Shown: positions 1 to 7,954 of the stretch, piece after piece
Numbering within the stretch: the first letter of the stretch is position 1
How the letters are laid out: every line of letters begins with the position of its first letter
DNA from: Nitrosospira sp. 56-18
GTDB lineage: Bacteria; Pseudomonadota; Gammaproteobacteria; Burkholderiales; Nitrosomonadaceae
Length of the DNA stretch: 64,000 nucleotides
Assembly (NCBI GenBank): GCA_001899235.1
Contig: MKVR01000012.1
Span: 26,850-90,849 of the forward strand
Direction: 5' to 3'
Made by a program: the position numbers and the translations under genes
Notes under the pieces: generated by a model
Seen by the model: only the letters and a program-made list of their open reading frames with translations
Told to the model about the DNA's origin: nothing
The model's database searches: none

Positions 1-7
1 TGATCTA

Positions 8-757
8 ATGCAAACAGGTCTCGGATTTTCTAATTTTCTGGCGCAGCTCGATGGCGTCGGTATCAGCGTGCTTGTGCTGCTGCTGGGTCTTTCGGTAGCG
101 AGCTGGTATCTCATCCTTACCAAGAGTCTGTCGAATTTCCTGGCAGGAAGGCGCGCCGACGCCTTTCTCAAGCGCTTCTGGAGCGCCAGTTCCCTGCAGG
201 AAGTGAACTCGACGCTGAAAGAAGGGAAAGCAGACTCGAATGATAACGCCTTCGCACAGCTTGCGCAGCTTGCAATGGATGCTGCCGTCGATTCGGAAAA
301 ACATGGCCTGCAAAAACTTGCCGCAGCAGGCGGAGCAAGCGAATTCATTACCCGCGTATTACGAAATGGCCTCGACCAGGAGGCCACCCGGGTCGAGAAC
401 GGCCTGACGGTGATAGCCTCGGCAGGTTCCGCCGCGCCCTATATCGGCTTGTTCGGCACAGTATGGGGGATTTATCACGCGCTGGTTCAGATAGGGCTTT
501 CCGGCCAGGGCACCTTGGACAAGGTGGCCGGTCCGGTGGGGGAGGCGTTGATCATGACCGCCCTGGGCCTTGCTGTCGCGATTCCCGCCGTACTGGCCTA
601 TAACACGTTCGTGCGCCGTAACCGCATCTGGCTGGCCCGGCTCGATGCCTTTGCCCATGATCTCTTCGTATTGATCGCGGTCGGCGCAAAAACGAATAGC
701 TCCGCCGGGGACGAACGGCCCCTTCGCGTCGTGGCGCCGAGCGAAAGGAGACTATAA
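8..757 (+). CDS. exbB: MotA/TolQ/ExbB family proton channel protein
   Basis: This 249-residue inner-membrane protein should form, with the ExbD/TolR protein encoded next, a proton channel that uses the proton motive force to energise an outer-membrane process through TonB or TolA. A membrane segment lies at about residues 17-38 and two more at about 135-160 and 175-200. The second carries the family's G-L-F-G-T-V-W-G-I motif. The reading frame meets the exbD start codon in a TAATG overlap, so the two are co-translated. Only seven bases precede the ATG, so no ribosome site can be seen and a slightly earlier start is possible. ExbB and TolQ cannot be told apart here because the third partner would lie outside the window. 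Confidence 0.9.
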   Translation: MQTGLGFSNFLAQLDGVGISVLVLLLGLSVASWYLILTKSLSNFLAGRRADAFLKRFWSASSLQEVNSTLKEGKADSNDNAFAQLAQLAMDAAVDSEKHGLQKLAAAGGASEFITRVLRNGLDQEATRVENGLTVIASAGSAAPYIGLFGTVWGIYHALVQIGLSGQGTLDKVAGPVGEALIMTALGLAVAIPAVLAYNTFVRRNRIWLARLDAFAHDLFVLIAVGAKTNSSAGDERPLRVVAPSERRL

Positions 758-1179
758 TGGCTTTCGGAAGCATGGAAGGGGGCAGCCGCCAGATACCCAT
801 GGCTGAAATCAACGTGGTCCCGCTGGTTGATGTCATGCTGGTGTTGCTGGTGATCTTCATAATCACTGCTCCCCTGCTGACGCATTCAGTGAAAATCGAT
901 CTGCCAAAGGCATCGAGCAGTCCGAATATCACTCAGCCGGAGCATATTGAATTCGCGCTACGCGAAGATTCCAGCCTCTACTGGAACGGGGAGCCCGTTA
1001 CCATGGATGTGCTGGCTCCGCGGTTTGCCGCCGCTGCCAGCCAGAATGCCAACATGGAGCTGCATATACGGGCCGACAAACATGTCCATTACGAGCAGGT
1101 GGCGCGAGTCATGTCCATCGCGGCGAAAGCCGGGCTGGTTCGAATAGGTTTTGTAACGGATCCTTCCGAGCAGAATTAG
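757..1179 (+). CDS. exbD: ExbD/TolR family biopolymer transport protein
   Basis: This 140-residue protein has a short cytoplasmic N-terminus, one membrane helix at about residues 20-42 and a periplasmic domain. The helix contains the conserved aspartate in P-L-V-D-V-M-L-V, which takes part in proton flow in this family. It overlaps the upstream exbB-like gene by one base. The TAG stop (1177-1179) is part of a TTAG followed by GGAAG, which begins a degenerate dispersed repeat, so the repeat starts exactly where the gene ends. Confidence 0.9.
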   Translation: MAFGSMEGGSRQIPMAEINVVPLVDVMLVLLVIFIITAPLLTHSVKIDLPKASSSPNITQPEHIEFALREDSSLYWNGEPVTMDVLAPRFAAAASQNANMELHIRADKHVHYEQVARVMSIAAKAGLVRIGFVTDPSEQN

Positions 1180-1215
1180 GGAAGTCCTGGATAAGTCTTC
1201 GCCAGCGCCCTCGGT
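1176..1215 (+). repeat. Degenerate end of IS5-like dispersed repeat (family A)
   Basis: TTAG followed by GGAAGTCCTGGATAAGTC aligns with the ends of the repeats at 1845, 2273, 23647 and 40827. Only this one end is clear. It contains the exbD stop codon. Confidence 0.55.
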
Positions 1216-1326
1216 ACGTGGCGGATCTGCTTGAATGAGGTTAAAATCGCATCTTGTCCACGGCCATTCGAGGAAAAGTGCGATGGAAGAAAGGCTTTAC
1301 GATTCGTTCCGGACAAACACCGCGAC

Positions 1327-1848
1327 ATGCCTGGCGTGACGCCCGGCAGCCGCTGGCGCCGTTTCCTTGTCCATCTTTCCATCGCCTCCACCGCGCTGTT
1401 TCTCGGCGTCATGTCCTGGCTCATTGCGAAGCCGATGGCAACCCGGCTGCATGAAACCGTGCCCGGGCAGCGCATCACCGTGACAGCAACACCCCATATC
1501 GACATCAGCCTGGACAGTGACAGCAGCGTGACCGTCACCAATACCGAACCTCCCCGCATCGAAATACTGAGAGGGAATGCTTTTTTTGACGTCAAGAATA
1601 CTGGAGCCGAAAAACTGCAGGTGAAGGTGGGAGCAGCCTATATCAGTGGCATGGACAGCCGCTTCAGCGTCAGCAAACGTTCTAGCGGGGGCAGTGTGGC
1701 GGTAGCGGCGGGACAGGTCGAAATCCAGGTGGAAACAGGAAAGTATCTCGTTGGCTCCCGGGAAAAAGCGGATTTCAGCAACAAGACGGTAACGGGACAG
1801 AGGGTCATAGCAGAAGCAGATATCGTACCCTGGAAACCCACTCGCTAG
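1327..1848 (+). CDS. FecR-domain protein, membrane anchored
   Basis: I chose the in-frame ATG at 1327, giving 173 residues; the frame is open back to a TTG at 1231, but the stretch before 1327 shows no family resemblance. The protein has a basic N-terminus, one membrane helix at about residues 13-33, and a periplasmic beta-rich region with the spacing of a FecR domain (I-E-I-L-R-G-N-A-F-F-D-V, then V-A-V-A-A-G-Q-V-E-I). FecR proteins usually sense or relay outer-membrane signals to an ECF sigma factor. No sigma factor or TonB receptor is nearby, so the role is open. Standing after an ExbB/ExbD pair fits an envelope function. The TAG stop lies inside the CTAG at the left end of a repeat element. 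Confidence 0.7.
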   Translation: MPGVTPGSRWRRFLVHLSIASTALFLGVMSWLIAKPMATRLHETVPGQRITVTATPHIDISLDSDSSVTVTNTEPPRIEILRGNAFFDVKNTGAEKLQVKVGAAYISGMDSRFSVSKRSSGGSVAVAAGQVEIQVETGKYLVGSREKADFSNKTVTGQRVIAEADIVPWKPTR

Positions 1849-2273
1849 GGAAGCGCTGAATAAATCCTCGCTGAGCGCGTTGCTGGTAAAATCGGGATGA
1901 TCATAAGGCGCGCGATGCAGGTCGTAGCCGGGACTCCGATGCCAGGGAGCGCAACGCCATGAGTGCCCGATTTTATCGCAACCCGGATGGGGCGGGGCTT
2001 TGCGGGTGGTCTGCCCTGTCATGCTCCTGGCGAAGGAGCGCCCCGGAGCGTCGCCCAAGGGGCCCCGCAGAGCGGGGATCGGGCAGCGGAGGGGATGCTT
2101 CGACCGCACCACAGGTTTGTTGGGGCGCAGGCATCCCGCTACGGGGTCGCATCTTCCTTCGGAAGACACTGCTCCGCCCTGCGCGGTCGCACCATTCGCA
2201 TCGTCGCCTTTCGCGCATTCCATCCCGCAAAGCCACCTCCGCGCCAGCGGAGATTTGTTCAGCGCTTCCCTAG
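1845..2273. mobile_element. IS5-type non-autonomous element (MITE-like, family A)
   Basis: The two ends are inverted copies: CTAGGGAAGCGCTGAATAAA on the left and, on the opposite strand, CTAGGGAAGCGCTGAACAAA on the right, with similarity continuing for about 15 more bases. CTAG borders both ends and would be a 4-base target duplication of YTAR type, as in the IS5 group, whose ends begin GGAAGG-GCGAA. The 429-base interior holds no transposase. It contains a second inverted pair (TAAAATCGGG near 1885 and CCCGATTTTA near 1965), which suggests a composite or rearranged element. Several frames run through it by chance. Confidence 0.7.
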
Positions 2274-2385
2274 GGTTCCAGATCCGATTCCGGCCCCGAC
2301 CCTAATAGCACCTTTCCCTTCCGCAGCCGGTCAGCACCGGCAGCCATGGGACCAAGAGGCAGATAGCCACAACCATTCGCGTCGC

Positions 2386-3165
2386 ATGAAGCCAGTCGCC
2401 ATATTCAAACATCATCCGCTGGAAGGACCAGGATATTTCGCCACCTATCTGGATTCCCGCTCCATTTCCTGGCGGCTCATCGAGGTGGATGCATGCGAAG
2501 CCCTTCCTTCCGAAGCTGCTCAGTTCGCCGGACTGGTATTCATGGGAGGACCCATGAGTGTAAACGATGATCTGCCATGGATCGGGCCGGCGCTTGCATT
2601 GATACGCCAGGCGGTTGCGGAAAACATACCGGTGCTAGGCCATTGTCTCGGTGGCCAATTGATGGCCAAGGCACTCGGGGGCACCGTGAGCCGGAGTCCT
2701 GTCAAGCAAATCGGGTGGGGCAAAGTCCAGGTTGCGGACACTCCGGCGGCAAGAGCGTGGTTTGGCGAACTTTCTGCCTTCGAGGCATTCCATTGGCATG
2801 GAGAAGCCTTTACCATCCCTGAAGGGGCGGCCGTGGCGCTTTCCGATTCCTATTGCAGGAACCAGGCATTCGTCCTGGATAAACACCTGGCACTCCAGTG
2901 TCATGTGGAAATGACTGAAGAAATGGTAGAAACCTGGTGCAGCAACGGCGCCGGCGAAATTGCGGCAAGCCCTGGGCCAGCAGTCCAGCCGGCGGAAGCG
3001 ATACAAACCGGCCTGGATGAGCGCATTCCCGCCTTGAATCAGGTCGCCTGCCGCTTATATGAGAAATGGGTTGCGGGGTTTAGCGAAGCTCTAACAAATC
3101 CGCACCCTGAAGGAGAGAGGAGAACAGCCTCGCGGAACAAGGGTCATCCTGAATCCGGTAGTTGA
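2386..3165 (+). CDS. Class I glutamine amidotransferase domain protein
   Basis: The frame is open from 1963, but the upstream part crosses the repeat element. The ATG at 2386 starts the recognisable domain and gives 259 residues. The fold is a free-standing class I glutamine amidotransferase: the nucleophile cysteine sits in G-H-C-L-G-G-Q-L, and the catalytic His and Glu are in Q-C-H-V-E-M. Proteins of this type release ammonia from glutamine or act as gamma-glutamyl hydrolases; the acceptor cannot be deduced. The last residues (about K-G-H-P-E-S-G-S) and the TGA are encoded by a short inverted-repeat element, so the natural C-terminus was probably replaced. Confidence 0.85.
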   Translation: MKPVAIFKHHPLEGPGYFATYLDSRSISWRLIEVDACEALPSEAAQFAGLVFMGGPMSVNDDLPWIGPALALIRQAVAENIPVLGHCLGGQLMAKALGGTVSRSPVKQIGWGKVQVADTPAARAWFGELSAFEAFHWHGEAFTIPEGAAVALSDSYCRNQAFVLDKHLALQCHVEMTEEMVETWCSNGAGEIAASPGPAVQPAEAIQTGLDERIPALNQVACRLYEKWVAGFSEALTNPHPEGERRTASRNKGHPESGS

Positions 3166-3272
3166 CCACTCATTTCCAGTTTTTAGAGCCATGATCCACA
3201 AAGATTTTCGCGATACGCGATGTTCGTCTGCGTGATGAGTTCGCTATTCGCTACAAAGCGGATTCAGGATGA
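3144..3272. repeat. Short inverted-repeat element (family C)
   Basis: A 129-base element bounded by a perfect 14-base inverted repeat, TCATCCTGAATCCG, at 3144-3157 and 3259-3272. It fills the space between the amidotransferase gene and yajQ and contains the stop codon of the former. Related ends occur at 6068 and 6340, and a partial one near 35710. No coding content. Confidence 0.7.
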
Positions 3273-3758
3273 TCACTCGCGGAAATTCTGGAATTGAAGC
3301 GGGAATTCGGTAATCGATTTCTTGACCAGTTGTATGGCTTCCTGCAGGGTGTCGCGTTTCGCCCCTGAGACGCGGACGGCATCTCCCTGGATACTGCCTT
3401 GCACCTTGAGCTTGCTATCCTTGATCAGCCGGATGATTTTTTTTGCCAGTTCGCTTTCCACGCCTGTTTTCACTGTTGCCTGCTGCTTGACCTTATTGCC
3501 GCTGATTTTTTCGACCTGTCCCCTGTCGAGGCATCGCACATCGACATTGCGCTTGGCCAGCTTGGCCATGAGAATATCCAGCACCTGGCCCAGCTTGAAT
3601 TCATCATCCGCGAAGACGGTAAGCGTGTAATCCGCCTGCTCCACGCGAGCATCCGATCCCTTGAAATCAAAGCGGGTGCTGACCTCCTTGTTCACCTGGT
3701 CAACTGCGTTTCTTACCTCCTGCTTGTCAACTTCAGAAACAATGTCGAATGAGGGCAT
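3273..3758 (-). CDS. yajQ: YajQ family nucleotide-binding protein
   Basis: This 161-residue protein matches the whole YajQ family, from the N-terminal [10 protein letters not shown] through R-F-D-F-K-G to the C-terminal [10 protein letters not shown]. YajQ proteins have two tandem alpha/beta domains; some bind cyclic di-GMP and influence gene expression, others are reported to bind RNA. Nothing here decides between the two. It is the last gene of the minus-strand run argF-argG-yajQ, and its stop abuts the inverted-repeat element. Confidence 0.92.
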   Translation of the reverse strand: MPSFDIVSEVDKQEVRNAVDQVNKEVSTRFDFKGSDARVEQADYTLTVFADDEFKLGQVLDILMAKLAKRNVDVRCLDRGQVEKISGNKVKQQATVKTGVESELAKKIIRLIKDSKLKVQGSIQGDAVRVSGAKRDTLQEAIQLVKKSITEFPLQFQNFRE

Positions 3759-3822
3759 GCTCGATTCTCCTGAATTACCAGTCTCCTTTCAGCCGCTTGG
3801 ACCGATTGGGGCCGCCCGGCGC

Positions 3823-5073
3823 TTATTTTCTTTTTCTCAAATTTGCCGCAATGCGCATCCGCAACGCATTCAGCTTGATAAATCCGGCCGCATCGGTCTG
3901 ATTATAGGCACCCTGGTCATCCTCGAAGGTGGAAATGCGGGGATCGAACAGGGAGTCGGTTTTGGAATCCCGACCCACCACGGTAACATTGCCCTTGTAG
4001 AGCTTCACCCGCACCCAGCCATTTACGTTGATCTGGGATGCGTCGACCAGGCTTTGCATCATCCTCCTCTCGGGACTCCACCAATAACCATTGTAAATCA
4101 TGGCGGCATATCTCGGCATCAGCTCATCCTTCAGGTGAGCCTCCTCCCGGTCGAGGGTGATGGATTCCATGGCCCTATGGGCGCGAAGCATGATCGTTCC
4201 TCCAGGAGTCTCGTAGCAGCCGCGGGATTTCATGCCCACATAACGATTCTCGACCAGATCCAGCCGCCCGATCCCATGCTTGCCGCCTAACTGATTCAAT
4301 TGCGCAAGTACGCGCGCAGGCGAAAGCGGCTTGCCATTGAGCGCGATGATATCGCCTTGCCTGAATTCCAGGTCGAGATATTCGGCCTCGTCCGGCGCTT
4401 TTTCCGGCGAGACGCTCCAGCGCCACATGGATTCTTCCGGTTCCCGCGCGGGATCTTCCAGAATACGGCCCTCATAGGAGATGTGCAGCAGATTGGCGTC
4501 CATGCTATAAGGGGACCCTTTCTTTTTCTTCATTTCCACCGGGATGCCATGCTGTTCCGCATACGCCAGAAGCTTTTCCCGCGAAGTGAGATCCCATTCG
4601 CGCCACGGCGCGATCACGCGGATATCGGGTTTCAACGCGTAATAGCCAAGTTCGAAGCGCACCTGGTCGTTGCCCTTCCCGGTTGCGCCATGAGAAACCG
4701 CATCCGCCTGCGTTTCCAGCGCGATTTCGATCTGGCGTTTAGCGATCAGCGGGCGGGCGATACTGGTTCCAAGAAGATATTCGCCTTCATATATCGTATT
4801 GGCCCGAAACATGGGAAAAACAAAGTCCCGCACGAATTCTTCGCGAAGATCTTCGATAAAAATTTCCTTCACACCCAATTGCCTGGCCTTTGCCCGCGCC
4901 GGCTCCACTTCCTCCCCCTGTCCGATATCCGCGGTGAATGTCACGACCTCGCATCGGTACGTATCCTGCAGCCACTTCAGGATCACGGAAGTATCCAATC
5001 CGCCGGAAAAAGCGAGCACAACCTTTCCGATATCGGCCGTTCTGGATGTTCCTGATTTTTTTGATTTTTTCAT
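3823..5073 (-). CDS. argG: Argininosuccinate synthase
   Basis: The enzyme joins citrulline and aspartate with ATP to make argininosuccinate, the penultimate step of arginine synthesis, in the cytoplasm. The ATP-binding P-loop-like motif A-F-S-G-G-L-D-T-S lies close to the N-terminus, followed by [12 protein letters not shown]. The 416-residue length is normal for the family. I chose the ATG at 5073; an in-frame TTG at 5109 would add 12 unlikely residues. It lies 36 bases downstream of argF and is very likely transcribed with it. Confidence 0.95.
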   Translation of the reverse strand: MKKSKKSGTSRTADIGKVVLAFSGGLDTSVILKWLQDTYRCEVVTFTADIGQGEEVEPARAKARQLGVKEIFIEDLREEFVRDFVFPMFRANTIYEGEYLLGTSIARPLIAKRQIEIALETQADAVSHGATGKGNDQVRFELGYYALKPDIRVIAPWREWDLTSREKLLAYAEQHGIPVEMKKKKGSPYSMDANLLHISYEGRILEDPAREPEESMWRWSVSPEKAPDEAEYLDLEFRQGDIIALNGKPLSPARVLAQLNQLGGKHGIGRLDLVENRYVGMKSRGCYETPGGTIMLRAHRAMESITLDREEAHLKDELMPRYAAMIYNGYWWSPERRMMQSLVDASQINVNGWVRVKLYKGNVTVVGRDSKTDSLFDPRISTFEDDQGAYNQTDAAGFIKLNALRMRIAANLRKRK

Positions 5074-5109
5074 TCCATACCCTATTGATGACAAACCCCG
5101 GAACCGCAA

Positions 5110-6066
5110 TCAAGCCGGTAAAGTTTTTGCGCCAGCGACGCCGTTCTCCAGGCCTATTTTCCCCAGCAAAAGATACTCGATGAGCGCCTTCTGGGTATGA
5201 AGCCGATTCTCCGCTTCTTCCCATACTATCGACTGCGGGCCATCGATAACTTCCGCCGCCACCTCCTCCCCCCTATGCGCAGGCAGGCAGTGCATGAACA
5301 GCGTATCCGGCTTGGCACAAGCCATCATTTCCGCATCCACGCGAAAATTGGCGAAATCCCTTTTTCTTTCCTCGGTCTCTGCCTCGAAACCCATGCTCGT
5401 CCAGACATCCGTGGTGACTAGATCAGCACCTTTTACCGCATCGTGGGGATCGGCGAATTCCTCGTAGTGGTCGGTGCCATAAAGTCCCGCCCGCTCCGGT
5501 TCGACTTCGTATCCCGGTGGAGTCGACACATGCACATTGAAATCGAAAACCTCTGCAGCTTGAAGCCAGGTGTTGCATACGTTATTGGAATCCCCGATCC
5601 ACGCAATCGTTTTGCCGACGATACTTCCATTTCGTTCGATAAAAGTGAAAATGTCCCCCATGATCTGGCAAGGATGGTACTCATCAGTCAATCCGTTGAT
5701 CACAGGCACCCGGGAGTGGTCGGCGAAGCGGCTGATGATGCTGTGTTCATAAGTGCGTATCATGACAATATCGACCATCCGGGAAATGACGCGAGCCGCA
5801 TCCTCTACCGGTTCGCCCCGCCCCAGTTGCGTATCGCGGGTGGAAAGATAGATCGCGGCGCCTCCCAGCTGATGCATACCCGCTTCGAATGACAAGCGGG
5901 TGCGCGTGGAATGCTTGTCGAAAATCATTGCCATGGTTCGGTCTTCCAGGGGCCAGTAGCGGCGGTACTGCTTGAATTCATGCTTGATCCAGCGCGTCCG
6001 CTCAAACAGATACTCGAACTCCCCCCGGGAGAAATCGTTGAATTGCAAGAAATGCTTGATCCGCAT
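5110..6066 (-). CDS. argF: Ornithine carbamoyltransferase
   Basis: The enzyme transfers the carbamoyl group from carbamoyl phosphate to ornithine, giving citrulline for argG. The carbamoyl-phosphate motif S-T-R-T-R, the H-P-C-Q motif and the ornithine-side M-H-C-L-P-A-H-R-G are all present, and 318 residues is a normal length. A dispersed repeat begins one base before the start codon. The only Shine-Dalgarno-like bases (AGGA) belong to that repeat, so the element has probably replaced the original leader. Confidence 0.95.
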   Translation of the reverse strand: MRIKHFLQFNDFSRGEFEYLFERTRWIKHEFKQYRRYWPLEDRTMAMIFDKHSTRTRLSFEAGMHQLGGAAIYLSTRDTQLGRGEPVEDAARVISRMVDIVMIRTYEHSIISRFADHSRVPVINGLTDEYHPCQIMGDIFTFIERNGSIVGKTIAWIGDSNNVCNTWLQAAEVFDFNVHVSTPPGYEVEPERAGLYGTDHYEEFADPHDAVKGADLVTTDVWTSMGFEAETEERKRDFANFRVDAEMMACAKPDTLFMHCLPAHRGEEVAAEVIDGPQSIVWEEAENRLHTQKALIEYLLLGKIGLENGVAGAKTLPA

Positions 6067-6067
6067 A

Positions 6068-6340
6068 ATTATCCTGAATCCGGCAGTTGTAGCAAACTCA
6101 CCATGCCGGTGAGCGTCGGGTACCGCGGAAAGTCTTGGTGGATCATAGCTCTATGCCGGAACTAAACTACCACCTACTAGATGCAGGTGGGTTAGCGCAG
6201 CTTGGATGCAGATGACTAAAGTCATCCAACCGCATCAAGCTAAACGCGCATGAGTCAACCCCATCAAAGTCACCGTCTAAAGACAGTGGTTTTAACCAAA
6301 TTTATTGAAATAAGCGGTCAGCTGCCGGATTTAGGATTAT
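6068..6340. mobile_element. Hairpin-rich inverted-repeat element, IS200/IS605-like interior
   Basis: The outer ends are inverted copies (ATTATCCTGAATCCGGCAGT and, on the other strand, ATAATCCTAAATCCGGCAGC) and match the 129-base element at 3144-3272. The interior carries compact palindromes: CCACCT-AGGTGG near 6170, GATGAC-GTCATC near 6210 and GTCT-AGAC near 6282. These resemble the subterminal hairpins of IS200/IS605 elements, and a short frame before them could be a transposase-tail remnant. This may be such an insertion nested in a family C element. There is no transposase gene. The family assignment is inference. Confidence 0.45.
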
Positions 6341-6424
6341 TGGCAAACACAAGCTGGATCTCGAACAACAGGCCGTAACCCTTACGCTGGCGCTCCTCCC
6401 CAAGCGGCCGGACCGCCCGCATCA

Positions 6425-7597
6425 TCATGCCGCCAGGAACTCCCGGATAATACCGGACAGGAGATTCACCACCTGCTCAGCTTCGCTTCTCTTCATGATC
6501 AGGGGAGGCAACAAGCGAACCACTTTATCCGAGGTCACATTGATCAGAAGTCCTTGTTTCAGGGCCTCCCCGACGAGATCGCCGCAAGGCCTGGAAAGTT
6601 CGATCCCGATCATCAATCCCTGGCCCCGAATTTCCTTTATATCCGGCAGATCGGAAAGCTGTGTCCTCAACAGGCTGCGCATGAAGTCGCCTATTTCCAT
6701 CGCATTTCTCAGCAGGCCTTCCTCTTCGATCACTTCCAGCGTGGTCATGGCGGCACTGCATGCCAGAGGATTGCCGCCAAAAGTAGAAGCATGATTGCCT
6801 GGCTTGAACACTTCCGCCGCCGTGCCTTTCGCAAGGCAGGCGCCGATGGCGACCCCCGAACCCAGGCCTTTCGCCAGAGTGATCACATCAGGCATGATGC
6901 CGGTATGCTGAAACGCGAACCACTTGCCGCTGCGGCCGATGCCGCATTGCACCTCATCCAGCATCAGCAGCCAGCCGTTCTGGTCACATAGATGGCGCAA
7001 CCCCTGCAGGTACGTCGCCTGCGGCACGTTGACACCCCCTTCGCCCTGGTATGGCTCAACCAGGATGGCGACGATGTTCTTGTTGCGAATACCTACCTGC
7101 TCCACCGCTTCCAGGTCGTTGTATGGCACGCGTGCAAATCCTGTCAGCAACGGCTCGAACCCTGCCTGCACTTTCCGGTTGCCGCTCGCAGTCAGGGTAG
7201 CCATGGTGCGACCATGAAACGATTTTTCCATTACCACAATTGTGGGAAGATCGATACCTTTGCCATGGCCGAATAGTCTGGCCAGCTTGATCGCCGCTTC
7301 GTTCGCCTCCGCGCCGGAATTGCAAAAAAATGCCCGGTCCATTCCTGAGAGGGCAGCCAGCCGGACGGCCAGTTGTTCCTGCCTTCCTATCCGGTAAAGA
7401 TTGGAGGTATGAATGAGCGTTCCAGCCTGGCTGCAGATCGCTTTCACCAGCCTGGGATGACAGTGTCCTAACCCGCATACCGCTACCCCTGCCAGCGCAT
7501 CGAGATAGCGCTTGCCTGCTTCGTCCCACAACCACACCCCTTCGCCTTTTGCAAAAGTGACAGGCTGAGGCAAATAGGTGTTCATCAGATTTGACAT
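6425..7597 (-). CDS. argD: Acetylornithine aminotransferase
   Basis: A class III PLP aminotransferase of 390 residues that converts N-acetylglutamate semialdehyde to N-acetylornithine; some homologues also act on the succinyl-diaminopimelate precursor in lysine synthesis. Visible motifs are the phosphate-binding N-S-G-A-E-A-N-E-A, the cofactor Asp in L-M-L-D-E-V-Q, and the PLP lysine in T-L-A-K-G-L-G-S-G. It precedes argF on the same strand, but a 360-base spacer with a mobile element separates them, so co-transcription is uncertain. Confidence 0.93.
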   Translation of the reverse strand: MSNLMNTYLPQPVTFAKGEGVWLWDEAGKRYLDALAGVAVCGLGHCHPRLVKAICSQAGTLIHTSNLYRIGRQEQLAVRLAALSGMDRAFFCNSGAEANEAAIKLARLFGHGKGIDLPTIVVMEKSFHGRTMATLTASGNRKVQAGFEPLLTGFARVPYNDLEAVEQVGIRNKNIVAILVEPYQGEGGVNVPQATYLQGLRHLCDQNGWLLMLDEVQCGIGRSGKWFAFQHTGIMPDVITLAKGLGSGVAIGACLAKGTAAEVFKPGNHASTFGGNPLACSAAMTTLEVIEEEGLLRNAMEIGDFMRSLLRTQLSDLPDIKEIRGQGLMIGIELSRPCGDLVGEALKQGLLINVTSDKVVRLLPPLIMKRSEAEQVVNLLSGIIREFLAA

Positions 7598-7954
7598 ATC
7601 GGGAACCTTGCGGGAACGCTATATGGAATGCATCGAGGAAATAAGGCTGTGGCAGCCCCACATACAGGGGGAATAAGGGAGCAGGAACCCTGGCGCCGGG
7701 TTCCGCGTTCCCGCCGGTGCAATATACTGGCCATCTCGTCATGCGACAAGTCCCGGTCTCCCTGCAAAATCAGGTTCCGCGGATTTCCGGCCTTGTCACG
7801 CACATTGGAACCCAGTCTCAAGTCCCGGCTTTTCCGCGCAGGAGCTGGAAGCAGTCGCATCAGCGATACCATTTTCAGGGTCGAAATGCAGCACGGCGGC
7901 ATGAGCCGCCGTGCGTCGAAAATGAACTGTCGTACACCACCCTTCTATCTTTAC
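7598..7954. other. Intergenic region with a perfect hairpin
   Basis: No convincing gene is present. A perfect stem-loop at 7891-7914 (GCACGGCGGC, loop ATGA, GCCGCCGTGC) sits downstream of the decarboxylase gene. It lacks a run of T on either side, so it is a transcript-end stabiliser or pause hairpin rather than a standard intrinsic terminator. Confidence 0.5.

Noticed and set aside
1963..2385. Open frame continuous with the glutamine amidotransferase upstream of its chosen ATG
   Set aside because: It translates the repeat element, is rich in Arg and Pro, and has no family similarity.
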